Source: Cymodocea nodosa (lineage: Eukaryota > Streptophyta > Magnoliopsida > Alismatales > Cymodoceaceae). From it: DNA of 64,000 bases. The position numbers and the translations under genes were made by a program. This document shows positions 1 through 10,664 of the stretch, piece by piece. The notes beneath the pieces were generated by a model that worked only from the letters and a program-made list of their open reading frames with translations, was not told where the DNA came from and did not search any database. How positions within the stretch are numbered: the first letter of the stretch is position 1; each line of letters begins with the position of its first letter. Location: the NCBI GenBank assembly GCA_036874045.1, contig CM072343.1, positions 17,070,001 through 17,134,000 on the forward strand, read 5' to 3'.

Positions 1-480
1 GGTTACTATTCGAAATATTTGAATGTTAATGTTGATTAATGATAAATCTCAGATTAACTAACATTAAAAAGCTTAATTGATGTTATTTACATTCTGTGAA
101 ACTACTCAATGGATCACCAAATTCCTCTGTGAATAGCAGCATTTAATTGGAAGTTACTAAGTAACATTGTGGAGTTAACTTAAGTCCATGAGAATAGTCT
201 GTTGAGTTAACTGTAACACCACGAATTAAGTCAATTGAGTTAACTGTAAATCAATGGAGAGCTTAATTGAACACATATAAACTCTAATATAAAAATTAAA
301 ATAGTACACAACTCTAACTCAATCTTTATGAGATCGATCTATACTTGTACACAAATACAATATACATTGTGCACTTGCAATTAAAATACAAATTGGACTT
401 AATATCTAATTTGTGTGAAAAGTTGTTTGTTTATCCTAAAAGAATTTATTAATATATGCATAACAACAAATCAAACAAGT
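1..480 (+). mobile_element. LTR-like repeat, partial copy 1 (family of the 24547-26435 element)
   Basis: This stretch matches the right-hand part of the 1.9-kb solo LTR at 24547-26435 and, inverted, the stretch at 3083-4135. Shared landmarks are a 'gcttaattgatgttattta' block and a 'gcacttgcarttaaa' block near the right end, a sequence style common near the 3' edge of long plant Gypsy LTRs. The copy is cut by the window edge, so its full length is unknown. Copies 1 and 2 resemble each other (by eye roughly 85%) more than either resembles the third. Confidence 0.65.
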
Positions 481-544
481 TCTCTGAGTAGACAAGTTCT
501 GATTTAACTTTTCACAACTAAACAATTGACTAGTACTGTACATC

Positions 545-1775
545 ACATTTATAGTAGAGGACATGATTATATTAGAAGATTATTAGATCCATCATTACCA
601 CATTAAACATATAATTATCTGAAGATATATAGAATGAGCCAACATGTATTTCTTAACTTCTCTAATTTGTTATGAAGGAAAAGTGGTATGGGAAATACAA
701 GCAATGTTAGTGTCGAAGAGAAGTTTGCAATATTTCTTGTCACTATTGGTCAAAACTAACGATATGGACTAACAAGAGAGTGCTTCTCTTAGTCTGCATG
801 GATTATTAGTATCTACTTCAATGAAGTACTTGAAGCAATTTTAAAATTACATAAAGAACTTCTTGGAGCACCTCTAACATCAACTACATGTAGAATACTA
901 AATGATTCAAATGTGTGTCCTTATTTTAAGGTAAATATGTATTTTCATATGGAATTGATTTATACATTATTTTTTAACAATTTTCTTATACTTATGTTAA
1001 TAAGATTACATTGGTGCTATTGATGAGATACATATTAAGACAAATATTTATGGATGATAAACAACAAAATTTAGAAATAGAAAAGGAGAGTTAAGTCAAA
1101 ATGTTATGGCCGTATGTAATTTTGATATGGAATTTAAATATATTCTTAGTGGTTGGGAAGGATTAGCTTTTGATGTAAGAATCCTTCAAGATGCAATCAT
1201 AAGACGTCATCCATTTAAGGTTCCACTAGGTATGAAATGACACTATTGAACATATTTTTGTTGTTTACACTAATTTTTAATTATATACAGGGAAGTTTTA
1301 CTTGATTGATGATAGTTATCCTGATCGACCTGAATTTATTTGTCTATATCAAAAAGTGAGATATCATCTATTTGAATATAAAATTAATAGGCTTCTAGAA
1401 AATGTAGTAGAAAACCTTAATTATAGACATTCATAATTAAGATTGGTGATTGAGCGATCATTTGGAGTTGTTAAACATCATTTTCCAATCTTCTGAGAAC
1501 ACATATTGTATCCTTATGAGACACAATCGAAGATTGTGATGACTTACTTTTTACTACATAATTTTATACGTAGAGTTGATATAGTAGATTTATTAGAAGG
1601 TTTAGAAGATGAGTTAGCTAAATTTGATTTGGAAAATGAAAAAATTGGAATTATTGAAGATGAACTTTCATAGATGGATAATACATTAGAAATGACACAA
1701 GAACAAAGAAAACAAATAGTGGATGAAATGCATGACAACATAAAGACTGTTATGTGGGATGAATGTGACTTTTAA
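545..1775 (+). pseudogene. PIF/Harbinger transposase relic 1 (HARBI1-like DDE nuclease)
   Basis: Decayed transposase gene of a plant PIF/Harbinger DNA transposon. In life the enzyme is a DDE nuclease that, with a Myb/SANT-like partner, cuts and moves the element. Three exons can be followed: about 545-930, about 1004-1229 and 1291-1775, with 'gta' donors after 930 and 1229. Readable blocks include YIRRLLDPSLP, KIYRMSQHVF, FRNRKGELSQNV, NLNYRHS and LLHNFIRRVD. The acidic residues are still visible in AIDEIH, LIDDSYPD and IERSFGVVK. There are several in-frame stops and the second acceptor looks damaged, so it is not functional. The intron positions match the second Harbinger transposase at 8911-10294, but the proteins are only moderately similar, so these are two different subfamilies. 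No Myb/SANT gene lies beside it. Confidence 0.88.
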
Positions 1776-1944
1776 ATCATTTCATATCTAACTTTGTCAT
1801 ATTGTTATGATACAAAATTTGAACATTTGTATGTTAAGAATTTATATTTATGCTGTGAATTTTATTTATATGTTGGATGTTAGTTAATAATTTTGAAATG
1901 TAATTGTTTGTAATATATTATGTATTTTTTATTTTTATGATCTT

Positions 1945-3082
1945 TAGTTGAATTGGAACGAAGTTTTGGTTTGACCGAATTTTTTTTATTATATTCTTTT
2001 CATATTCAGTCGAACTAGATAGTTCAACTGAAACTTTTGTTGTTTTTGTTTTTTAATTTTCAATCTAGACGAGATGAAGATAAATTTCGGTTCGACTTAA
2101 ACTCTCTCCTTCTTACTTATTTATTTATTTTCCTTCTTTTTCTTCTTTTTTGTTTTAGCTTCATTTGTTAGTTTAGCTAATTTTAAACTTAGCCATTCAA
2201 ATCTTATACCTAAGTTATGGTTCATTAAATTTGAAACTTAGTTTTATTTTTATATATATCTAAGTTTAGGTTTTTAATATTTTTTAAACTTAGATATATG
2301 TTCTTTCTCTAAAAGTTACCATTTAATTTAGGCATATTTTAACTTAGATATTCTTATAATTTTATCTAAGTTAAAACTTCATTTTTTTTAAAAAAATATT
2401 TTAACTTATATATTTTTTATATTTTATCTAAGTTATAATTTCATTTAGTTAATTTAATTCTTGTCTTTTAACTTACATATTTTTATACTTTATCTAAGTT
2501 ATCATTTCATTCAATTAGTTTAGTCTTCTCTTTTTTATTATAACTTAGATATTTTTATATTTTGTCTAAGTTATAATTTCATTTAATTAATTGAATGATA
2601 TTTTCTCCCTTTTAGTTTTAGATTTGATTCTTGACAAATTTCAAATGTTTTTCATCAAAATCCTAATTTCATCAAAATCTCCCAAATCCATGTTAGATAA
2701 TCATCTTCTTTGAAATTAAAAAAGTATATTTCAATTCTAAACATTTCATGTAACATAAACATTCTCTTAGAAATCTTAACTTTCTTAACTTTTTGAAACA
2801 CACAAACACCTTAGATTTATTTTCTGAAGAATCTATACTTTCCAATTCATAAAAATCTAGATTTTCTATTTCTCCTATTTTCAAACTTTCCAACGTGCAT
2901 AAACAACTCCTTAATGTCATGTCAAAATATAGGCATACCTTGAGTTTAAAATTAATTGATCATAAGTGAACAAAGCTATATATATATTATTTTTAAATTT
3001 TCAAAGTGAAACTAATTCCGCCATTGTTCACAATCAGGTTAGTTATCTTATTAATGAATACAATTATTTTCAATAACATGGT
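1945..3082. repeat. Palindrome-rich dispersed repeat, copy 1 (1.14 kb)
   Basis: Nearly the whole stretch is repeated in the same orientation at 13338-14548. Both copies start near 'tctttagttgaa' and end near 'ttcaataacatggtt'. Roughly 2180-2600 is a run of about seven diverged units of 55-75 bp. Most units carry 'aacttagata' followed by 'tatctaagtt', that is, a short inverted repeat around an AT-rich loop. No protein-coding potential and no terminal inverted repeat or LTR ends are seen. It could be the 3' non-coding part of Harbinger relic 1, or an independent non-autonomous element. Confidence 0.75.
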
Positions 3083-4135
3083 TCTTTAGGTTGTTTTTAT
3101 GTTTATATTAATAAATTCTTTTAGAAGTAAACAAATAACTTTTTACACAAATTAGATATTAAGTCTAATTTATATTTTTAATTGCAAGTGTATAGTGTAT
3201 ATTATATTTGTGTGAAAATACAGGTCGGTCCCATAAAGATTGAGTAAGAATTGTGTACTATTTTAATTTTTATATTGGAGTTTGTATGTATTCAATTAAG
3301 CATTTCCTTAAGTTAATATTAACTCAACAGACTTAGTTCGTGGAGTTACAACTAACTCAACGGACTTACCTTGTGAACTTAAGTTAACTCCACGAGCCTA
3401 AATTTTAAGTTAAATACTACTATTCACAGAGGAATTCGGTTATCCATTAGGCGATTCCACAGAATGTAAATAACATCAATTAAGCTTTTTAATATTAGTT
3501 AATCTGAGATTTGTCATTAAAAAACACTAACATTCAAATATTTCAAATAGTAAACATTAAGATTTTCAAGTATCCTGGACAAATCAATTTCAGTAAACAA
3601 TAAAACTATTTTCTATTTTATAAATCAAACAAACATAAAACATTCACAATACTAATAATGATAATATTAATCACGATACAAAATAAACAATACAACACTT
3701 TAATATTAAATGTAAACACAGATAACTAGTTATTTTTGATATTTTTGTTTTGATATGTTCCTAAAGATAAGCAAAAGGTGAAATGTAAAAATCTTTATCG
3801 ACAGTAAAAACTTTTGTCACTACATGCGACGTGATTATACTACTAAAAACTTAATCACTTACAATCTTGACTAATCTCCTGATAGAATTGCGAACCAAGA
3901 CTTGTAAGTTAATTTCCTCTTTAGTATACTAGCATCAATCCGAAATAAAAGCTAGAATTTTTACAATCTACTGAGATATAAGTCGGTGTTTGGTAAAAAT
4001 AAATTTCATTCTTGTGACGCGATTACTCCTCACATTAGTTATTAGTCAACGTGTTTAGCTTAAAATCGATCTTAACATCCGAAAAGTATCTTTACACATC
4101 TTAGATGATTGATAATTTTGGTTGATAATTTTAGT
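3083..4135 (-). mobile_element. LTR-like repeat, inverted copy 2 (family of the 24547-26435 element)
   Basis: Read on the minus strand, this matches copy 1 and then runs further left through the equivalent of about 25400-26345 of the solo LTR, including the 'tttacatttcacc' and 'gtgaggagtratcgcgtc' blocks. It lies in opposite orientation to copy 1, so the two cannot be the paired LTRs of one element. It ends abruptly at the GC-rich patch that starts near 4136. Confidence 0.65.
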
Positions 4136-4320
4136 GATGTTATACCAAGCGTACAAGCCATTGGCTTATACGCCTGGTGTACCACCGGCTGGGCCAACAT
4201 GGTTGTCATCGTCGTCGTGTTCTTCCCTTGGCCGCCGCCTGCCGCAGGTCTCGGCAATGGCTCCCTCCGCTCATCCAAGCGTTTTGGTGCTTCTGCGTCG
4301 TTCCCAACCTTTGTCCCCAT
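4136..4320 (-). pseudogene. Possible truncated 5' end of an unrecognised gene
   Basis: An island of high GC between AT-rich repeats. On the minus strand an ATG at 4320, preceded by a GAA-repeat leader, opens a frame beginning MGTKVGNDAEAPKRL and rich in Gly, Arg, Pro and Thr. It runs into the LTR-like repeat at about 4135, so only some 60 codons look original. A TATA box 59 bp upstream of the ATG fits a normal short 5' leader. I do not recognise the protein. It may be a host gene cut by the repeat insertion, a captured gene fragment, or chance. Confidence 0.3.
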
Positions 4321-4378
4321 TCTTCTTCTTCTTCTGCAAACGCTGCGGACATTCGATCATGGGTCGATTTTGCTTTCG

Positions 4379-4386
4379 TATTTATA
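4379..4386 (-). promoter_or_regulatory. TATA box for the 4136-4320 gene relic
   Basis: TATAAATA on the minus strand. A start site about 30 bp downstream would fall near 4350, giving a leader of about 30 nt before the ATG at 4320. The call depends on that relic being real. Confidence 0.35.
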
Positions 4387-5805
4387 GGCAAATGAGCGAG
4401 CAGTTGCATTTTGAAGCTAAAAAATGTGATCAATGCAAGACAAATTAATCAAGGCTGGCATTAGCTTGCAGGGAACGTGAATCAAGGTTAAGAAACAATA
4501 ACGTTTAGAAACGAGTTGAACAAATGCTTATCACATCATTACCTGCAGCTTAATTAATCCCTGAATATAGCAAATAGAGACCCGAATAGAAAATGCTTCG
4601 TCATCACCTGTTACTGATAAAATCATTTCTCACTGGGCGCAGTCGCCAAAATGGGGAGAGGAAATAATCTCTGAATTTTTTGGCTAATCCAAACTTGGCA
4701 TGGCCGTAGAAACGAAGGCTACTGCGATAATCTCATTCTTCACTCAATTAATTTTAACGAAAATTTTTAATATGATAATAAAAAAGAAGAAGAAGTCTTG
4801 CATCATGTATTCGAATCTAGGTTTTATATTATAATGATTTCATTTTCTCCTTACAGTCTGGCTACCTCCTTTGTATACACCCATAGGTTTTTGATGAAGA
4901 AGCAGAATGTTTCTTTCTCATGGTGGGTTCACTGGCAAAGATATATATATATATCCCACCACATGTGTGTTCTTGCCAGGTTGGTTTATCATACTCAAAT
5001 CTTGATGCCCCTGGGCCAGTTCTATAATTGAAGGGGCCCGTTTGGCACGGCCCATCATCACATCCACGTGCTGTATTGTGAACAGAGAAGTAATGTTTTA
5101 AATTGCTAAAGTTAATTAAAAAAAATAGCTGCATCTTCCTTTGATTTAAATACATAACATATTTTGTAAAATATAAATTTACGTTAGAACGTAATAAAAT
5201 AACTACATAATTTTACGTTAGAACATAACATATGTAATGTTATATTATAAAAATCTATTAAAACATAAGATACTCTGAAATAACGGACAGTCATTTCACA
5301 AAAGAAAAATATATAACTTTAAAAGCGATTTTACCCTTTCACCCTTGAAGATCAATTAAAAGCGACCTTAAAATCATTTTTAATCTTTCACATTTTTGAC
5401 TGCAGTTGAAGCGATTTAGAGCAGCGAAGAATAAATGCAATAACGACAAGCATACGTTTTTATTTGTAAAACTACAGGTCAAACAATTGATTTATTACGT
5501 GAAATCGTATTGTTTTGCTTGATTTACTCTTCTTAGTTTACCATTGAGACAAGAGATTGAAGGTGATTCTTTCCTAGCAATATAAGAATAAAAATTAGAG
5601 AGATTAATACCATCGCCTTCTCAGATGGATTGTCATGGTTGTAACTGACGATAAGGAAAAAAAATTATATATATTGATTTTGGAGAAAAATACGATAAAT
5701 AACAAGCCCATAAAAATAAAAAATATAGACCACACATATAACTATCTTAAATATTAATCATTTTCTCGGTAGAATGGACAAAGAAAGATGTAATCTAGGG
5801 GTGAG
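4387..5805. other. Intergenic stretch, nothing recognised
   Basis: AT-rich sequence with a short GC-richer patch near 4970-5090. The open frames here are short, lack conserved motifs and overlap one another. No RNA gene or known repeat is recognised. Confidence 0.5.
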
Positions 5806-6070
5806 TTTGTGCCATCAGTCGATGAAGGGAAATGACATGGTATGGTATGAAATGAATTCATTTCCTTTCATTACCTATTGCAAGAGTTGTTCATGCAACC
5901 AATAAACCAAAAGAAATGGTTTTTCCTCGTTACCCTCGTATAAAAGCTCACTATGAAATTTTTTTCGCCCTTCCCCTTTTGGCAACGCTCCGACTATCTT
6001 CCTCTTCAACTCTCGACTCTCGCCCAATCTTCTCCGACGACATTGTTTGGTCTAGACGTGCTCAATCGTC

Positions 6071-6401
6071 GTTGGCCGCTCGCCCTCCCCAGCAAACAAG
6101 CCTTCGATAGTGTGTTGTTTTCGTTGTTGGCTGCTCGCCCTCCACAGCAAGCAAACACTTGATAGTGTGTTGCTTTCGTCGCTGCCTGCTTGCCCTTCAC
6201 AACAAGCAAGCCCTCGACAGTGTGTTGCTTTCACCGTTGCCTGCTCGCCCTTTACAGCAAGGAAGCCCTCGACAGGAAAAGAGCTTTTGTCGCTAGCCAC
6301 TCACCCTCCATAGGAAGCAAGCCCTCGACAATTTGTTGCTTTCGTCGCTAGCCACTCACCCTCCACAGGAAGCAAGCCCTCGACAGTTTGTTGCTCTTCT
6401 C
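6071..6401 (+). repeat. 55-bp minisatellite, six units
   Basis: Six head-to-tail units of about 55 bp, much GC-richer than the surroundings. Each carries variants of 'gctcgccctccacagcaagc' and 'gtgttgctttcgtc'. The units differ by scattered substitutions, so the array is not very recent. It lies in the presumed leader of the Harbinger element, upstream of its first gene. All reading frames through it are interrupted. Confidence 0.85.
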
Positions 6402-7666
6402 CTGTCTCCCGCTCTTGCTCGGCTTGCATTTGCTATCGTTGTGTAGCTCAACTCCTGCTTGTCGCGGTCATTGGAAGATTCGCTCAATCAAGGATATTGC
6501 TTCACCATCCAAGATATTGTTGTTGCTTTGGTCGACTATTCATTGCTCATCTTCAATGTATATTTTATATTACATGCTTGCATGATACACCCTTAACGAT
6601 TGTTGATATGCTGCTCCCGTTATAGCCTCTTTTCTATATCAGAAGTTTGATATAACTCTACATCTTTTATGTTGTAATTTTCTGGAGAAAACTATGCATG
6701 TTAGAATGTTGGGGTGACATTCCTGTTATTATCTAATACTTTGGCAGATAATACGACTCTTCTATTTGAAGAAAGAGTTGATTCTTTTTGTTTGGTTGTT
6801 AAAATTGTGCAAGGTGAACAGGAGATCTAATTTTCTTTTAGATGATATTGTCCAAAAAATTCCTAAATGACTTGTCAAATGCTAATTCTTTAGTTGTTTT
6901 ACATTTGTAAACAAGGAATCGTCTTCTTCATTGAACACTTCACTTACTTGAACAATTGAAATTTAAATTTCTTCAAAATAATTTTCATCATGCTTCCTCC
7001 ATTTATACTGTTTCTGTCCATGGAATATCTATGTGCTTCATAGTGTTTTTTATAGATACATAGCTACACAATGGTTATTTTTATATATTTCTTTACCGAT
7101 TCCTAGCATTTTATATATTTTTATTTTTTCAATATCAGCTTTTTTAGTTTTGTGCAAAATTCAGGGTTTCCTTTTAAATTGATAAAGAATGATTATGTTA
7201 ATGTGGTTATAATGATAAAATTTATGATTTAGCATGCAAAACTATGTGGGAATGCACTTATAAGTTAATCTATATGTCAAAATATATTTAGATAACGGAA
7301 ATGTTTGGCCGAAATGCATTATGAAATGTTTTGAGTGTGAATTATGGGAATGCTACATAATTTATTATTGAAATGCATAGTTGTGCTATTGGTCATCATT
7401 TACAAATCATTTTCATATATCATCGAAGAAATGGAGTGGAATCTTGTTTGTTCTTATAAATATTGTAAATGTTATAAATGTTATAAATGTTATCATTTTC
7501 ATTTGTATGCTTGTAATTCTAATATATTTTCATTTTCATTTGTAATTCTTATAATATGATTTACTGTATTGCATATATATTACAAGTAAATGAGTTTAGG
7601 GTAATGTTGAGTCATTGTCAGTATATAAGTTTCGTTTATATCTATAAAGTTGTTATTTATAGGGAA

Positions 7667-8648
7667 ATGGTTTCTGCAAAGAAGAAATACGTCAACTAGA
7701 GCACTAGACAGGATGAAATTTTTTTAGGTATTTTAGTTGCAGAAACTAGAGAAGGGAATGCAAAACAACAAGATGGGAAAATCAGATCAGATACATGGAA
7801 TAAAGTGATTGCGGAATATAATAATAAGACATCTCTAAATGTTGAGAAAAAACATGTTGAGAGTAGGATGAAGACTTGGAGGACGATATATAAAAATTAT
7901 ACAAAAATTTCAAAACAAAGTGGATGGGGTTGGGACTACATACGTGGTCATACTGATATTTCAAAAGAAATATGTGATGAGTTTGTAAAGGTAATTATTC
8001 AATTTCTTTTTGTATTATTCAATTGCAAGTAAACTTTTGAATTACTTAAACATTATATATGTATATTTTTTACAGGAACATCCAGAATGTAAAGTATGTG
8101 CAAGGAAGCCATGTACAATTTATGATGATCTATATACAGTATTTAAGGGAAATATGGCTACTAGACAAAATAGTGTTGTTCCTGAAGATTTACAACAAAC
8201 AATGAATGGCGAACCTGAAGAATCTGTAGAGACATTTCCTATTTTCAATACTCAGATTCCATCAACATTTCCTAATGCTGAAGAAGAAGACGGTTCTCCA
8301 AGCCTGTTTACTGCAGAAAATGTAGTTAAAAGATCTCAGAAAAGAGCTAAACCACATGCTGAATATGCACAATCTATTGCTAAGTTTGTGAATTATATTA
8401 GTAATGCTATACAGAAGATTGTGGATCAAGATGAAGAAATATATGAGAATGTATATAAGAAAACTACTTTAAGAAGAGAGACAGAGGAATGTGTTCCCTA
8501 AATACTTGAATTACCAACGCTTACAAAGGATGAACAACTATTAGCTATGCAATTGCTAGAGAATCCAGTGAAGAGGGCTTTTTTTTTAACTCTACGTACT
8601 GATGCATTGCGAGTAAAGTGGTTACGATTTAATTTTCCAAAAGATTGA
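7667..8648 (+). pseudogene. Harbinger ORF1 relic, Myb/SANT-like DNA-binding protein
   Basis: First gene of Harbinger element 2. Exon 1 (7667-7990) begins MVSAKKKYVN and carries the trihelix Myb/SANT-like pattern: RQDEIFLGIL, SDTWNKVIAEYN, HVESRMKTWRTIY and SGWGWD. Exon 2 starts at 8076 after 'tttttacag' and encodes a DEY/F-type central region (CKVCARKPCTIYDDLYTVF), an acidic linker and a C-terminal helix region ending near 8648. A further acceptor just upstream of the ATG (ag at 7661-7662) suggests an intron in the leader. One stop lies at codon 11, where Trp is expected, and another near 8500, so this copy is dead. The family partner recruits the transposase to the transposon ends and to the nucleus. 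Confidence 0.85.
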
Positions 8649-8910
8649 ACTTATGACCATTATTGAAGTTAGCACTGCTATGTAGTTTGCATTGATGTTT
8701 CCTTTATTAATTGCTTTGTAGTTGGACATATGTAATTGACATTAATTTCTTTCAAATTTAGTATGTCATTGTTTATGTTTTGAAGGTTGATGTTAAGTTC
8801 TTGTGTTAAGTATTTATGTTTTTGTTTATGTTATTATTTATATATGTTTAAGTTAGTTGTTTAAATGTTTATACTATAATGATGTACTTATGTAGATGGC
8901 AACTATTTAA

Positions 8911-10294
8911 ATGGAAAATGATGAAGAAGATTTACAACAATTATTACAAAGGCGACTACGAAGACGACGTCATCTACTCATGTTACTTGCACAATTGTCG
9001 ACAATACTTGCACATTATATTGATTGCATTCCTCAAGCAGTAGAACGAATATATAGTAATGAAGGACAAATTTATATAAGAAGGTTGCTAGATCCTACGA
9101 TACCTTACCAAGCATACAACTGTCGGAAAATATATCGCATGAGTCAACATGTATTTATGGAATTTTGTGGATTACTTAGAAGAGAAAGAGTAATACAAGA
9201 TAGTCAAAGTATAAGTATAGAAGAGAAACTAGCAATTTTTTTGGTTACAATTGGTCAAAATCAACGATATGGAGTGACAATTGAGCGATTTCATCGATCC
9301 TCTTGGACAGTTAGCACATACTTCAATGAGATTGTCAATGCTATAATTAGATTACATCATGTACTTATAGCCAAGCCTTCTACATTAACATCAAGTAGAA
9401 TTCGAAATGATCAAAACATCTACCCATATTTTAAGGTAAGTAAATCATTCTATTATGTTTGTGTCATCTAATTCATTGTTATTATTTTAATGAAATTAAC
9501 ATTATTTCAATTTATAGGATTGCATTGGTGCTATCATTGGTACACATGTTAATGCTACCATTTATGGAGAAGAAAATGCTAGATTTAGAAATCGAAAAGG
9601 AAACTTGTCCCAAAATGTATTAGCAGCTTGTAATTTTGACATGGAGATCACATACATTCTTGCAGGATGGGAATGATCAGGTGCAGATGCACGAATTTTA
9701 CAAGATGCTACTTCTCAACGACATGGGCTAAAACTCCTACATGGTATGTTATTATTATGTTTGCATTATTTTTAATTTATAATATTGAATTGTATAAGTT
9801 GATAATTGTATTATTTTTTTGTAGGTAAATATTATTTGGTCGATGTAGGATTTCCAAATCGCTCTGAATTTATTTCTCTATTTCGAGGCGTATGATATCA
9901 TTTATCAGAATATGATCAGAATCGACTTCCAAATAATGCAATTGAAAACTTCAATTACAGACATTCACAACTGAGGAATATAATTGAACACACATTTGGA
10001 GTAATTAAGCATCGTTTTACCATTTTACGAGGATGCATGCCATATACATTTCAAACACAAGTGAAGATAGTAATAGTATGTTTTCTCTTGCATAATTTTA
10101 TTAGAAGAGTAGATCGTGAAGATTTAATTGAAGATCTTGAAGATGAATTACTTGGAGAAAATACTAATGATTTGCAATAAGAAACATCTATTTATGTTGA
10201 AGAAGAAATTATATCTTCTAGTACTAATTTGAGTGTAGATCAACGAAAAAGAATAGTTGATGTATTACGTGAACGAATTATGTACTCTATGTGA
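8911..10294 (+). pseudogene. Harbinger transposase relic 2 (HARBI1-like DDE nuclease)
   Basis: Second gene of Harbinger element 2, about 406 codons in three exons: 8911-9435, 9518-9743 and 9825-10294, all with GT-AG borders and continuous phase. Exon 1 gives the helical N-terminal part (IRRLLDPTIPYQAYNCRKI, MSQHVFMEF, EEKLAIFLVTIGQNQRYG). Exons 2 and 3 carry the nuclease core. The first catalytic Asp is lost (AIIGTH where AIDGTH is usual). The second (LVDVGFPN) and the Glu (IEHTFGVIKHRF) remain. At least three in-frame stops interrupt exons 2 and 3. It is therefore inactive twice over, although exon 1 is fully open. Confidence 0.92.
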
Positions 10295-10664
10295 GAAATA
10301 AATAATATGTGATTTTTTTTATTTGAAAATCACTTATAATGAATTATAATTTTTGATGAAGAAGATAATTCATAACTTGCATCTTCTATATAATACATTA
10401 TTTATAATTTTTCTTTTCAAATTTAAATATTTTATATTTAAAATGTCATATTTAATAATTTAAAAATTCTTAATTAATATATTTCTAATTATTTCTTATA
10501 AGTATACAAATATAATAGAATTCTTATCATTTCTTAACGTATACAAATAACGTTTCATTTCCTCAAATTTATTATCATTTCCTTACATGCACAAACAACA
10601 TTTCATTTACTATCATATATTGTCATCTACTACTATTTCTATTTAACTACTAGAAAGAAGACCT

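Larger units (their letters stand above)
5806..10605 (+). mobile_element. PIF/Harbinger DNA transposon 2, decayed but with both genes
   Basis: Contains, in order, a GC-rich leader with a minisatellite, a Myb/SANT-like gene (7667-8648) and a DDE transposase gene (8911-10294). This is the usual two-gene layout of plant PIF/Harbinger elements. The ends are tentative. The left side near 5806-5870 has 'gggtgagtttgtgcc' followed by repeated 'gaaatga'-type words. The right side, read backwards from about 10605, has 'gttgtttgtgcatg' followed by similar words, as in subterminal regions of this superfamily. A 3-bp target duplication (TTA/TAA type) was not established. The right end lies about 60 bp from the stop codon of the DMP gene. 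Confidence 0.6.

Noticed and set aside
1-4135. One DNA transposon with long terminal inverted repeats
   Set aside because: Not accepted as proven: the same repeat occurs alone at 24547-26435 with TG...CA ends and a 5-bp target duplication, which points to an LTR. Kept only as an open question in the findings.
6071-6401. Regular 55-bp repeats as a CRISPR-like array
   Set aside because: Units are contiguous without unique spacers and differ by substitutions along their whole length. This is a minisatellite in a plant transposon.
8010-8501. Frame of 163 codons as an independent gene
   Set aside because: It is exon 2 of the Harbinger Myb/SANT relic read from inside the intron; the splice acceptor at 8075 and the phase agree with exon 1.
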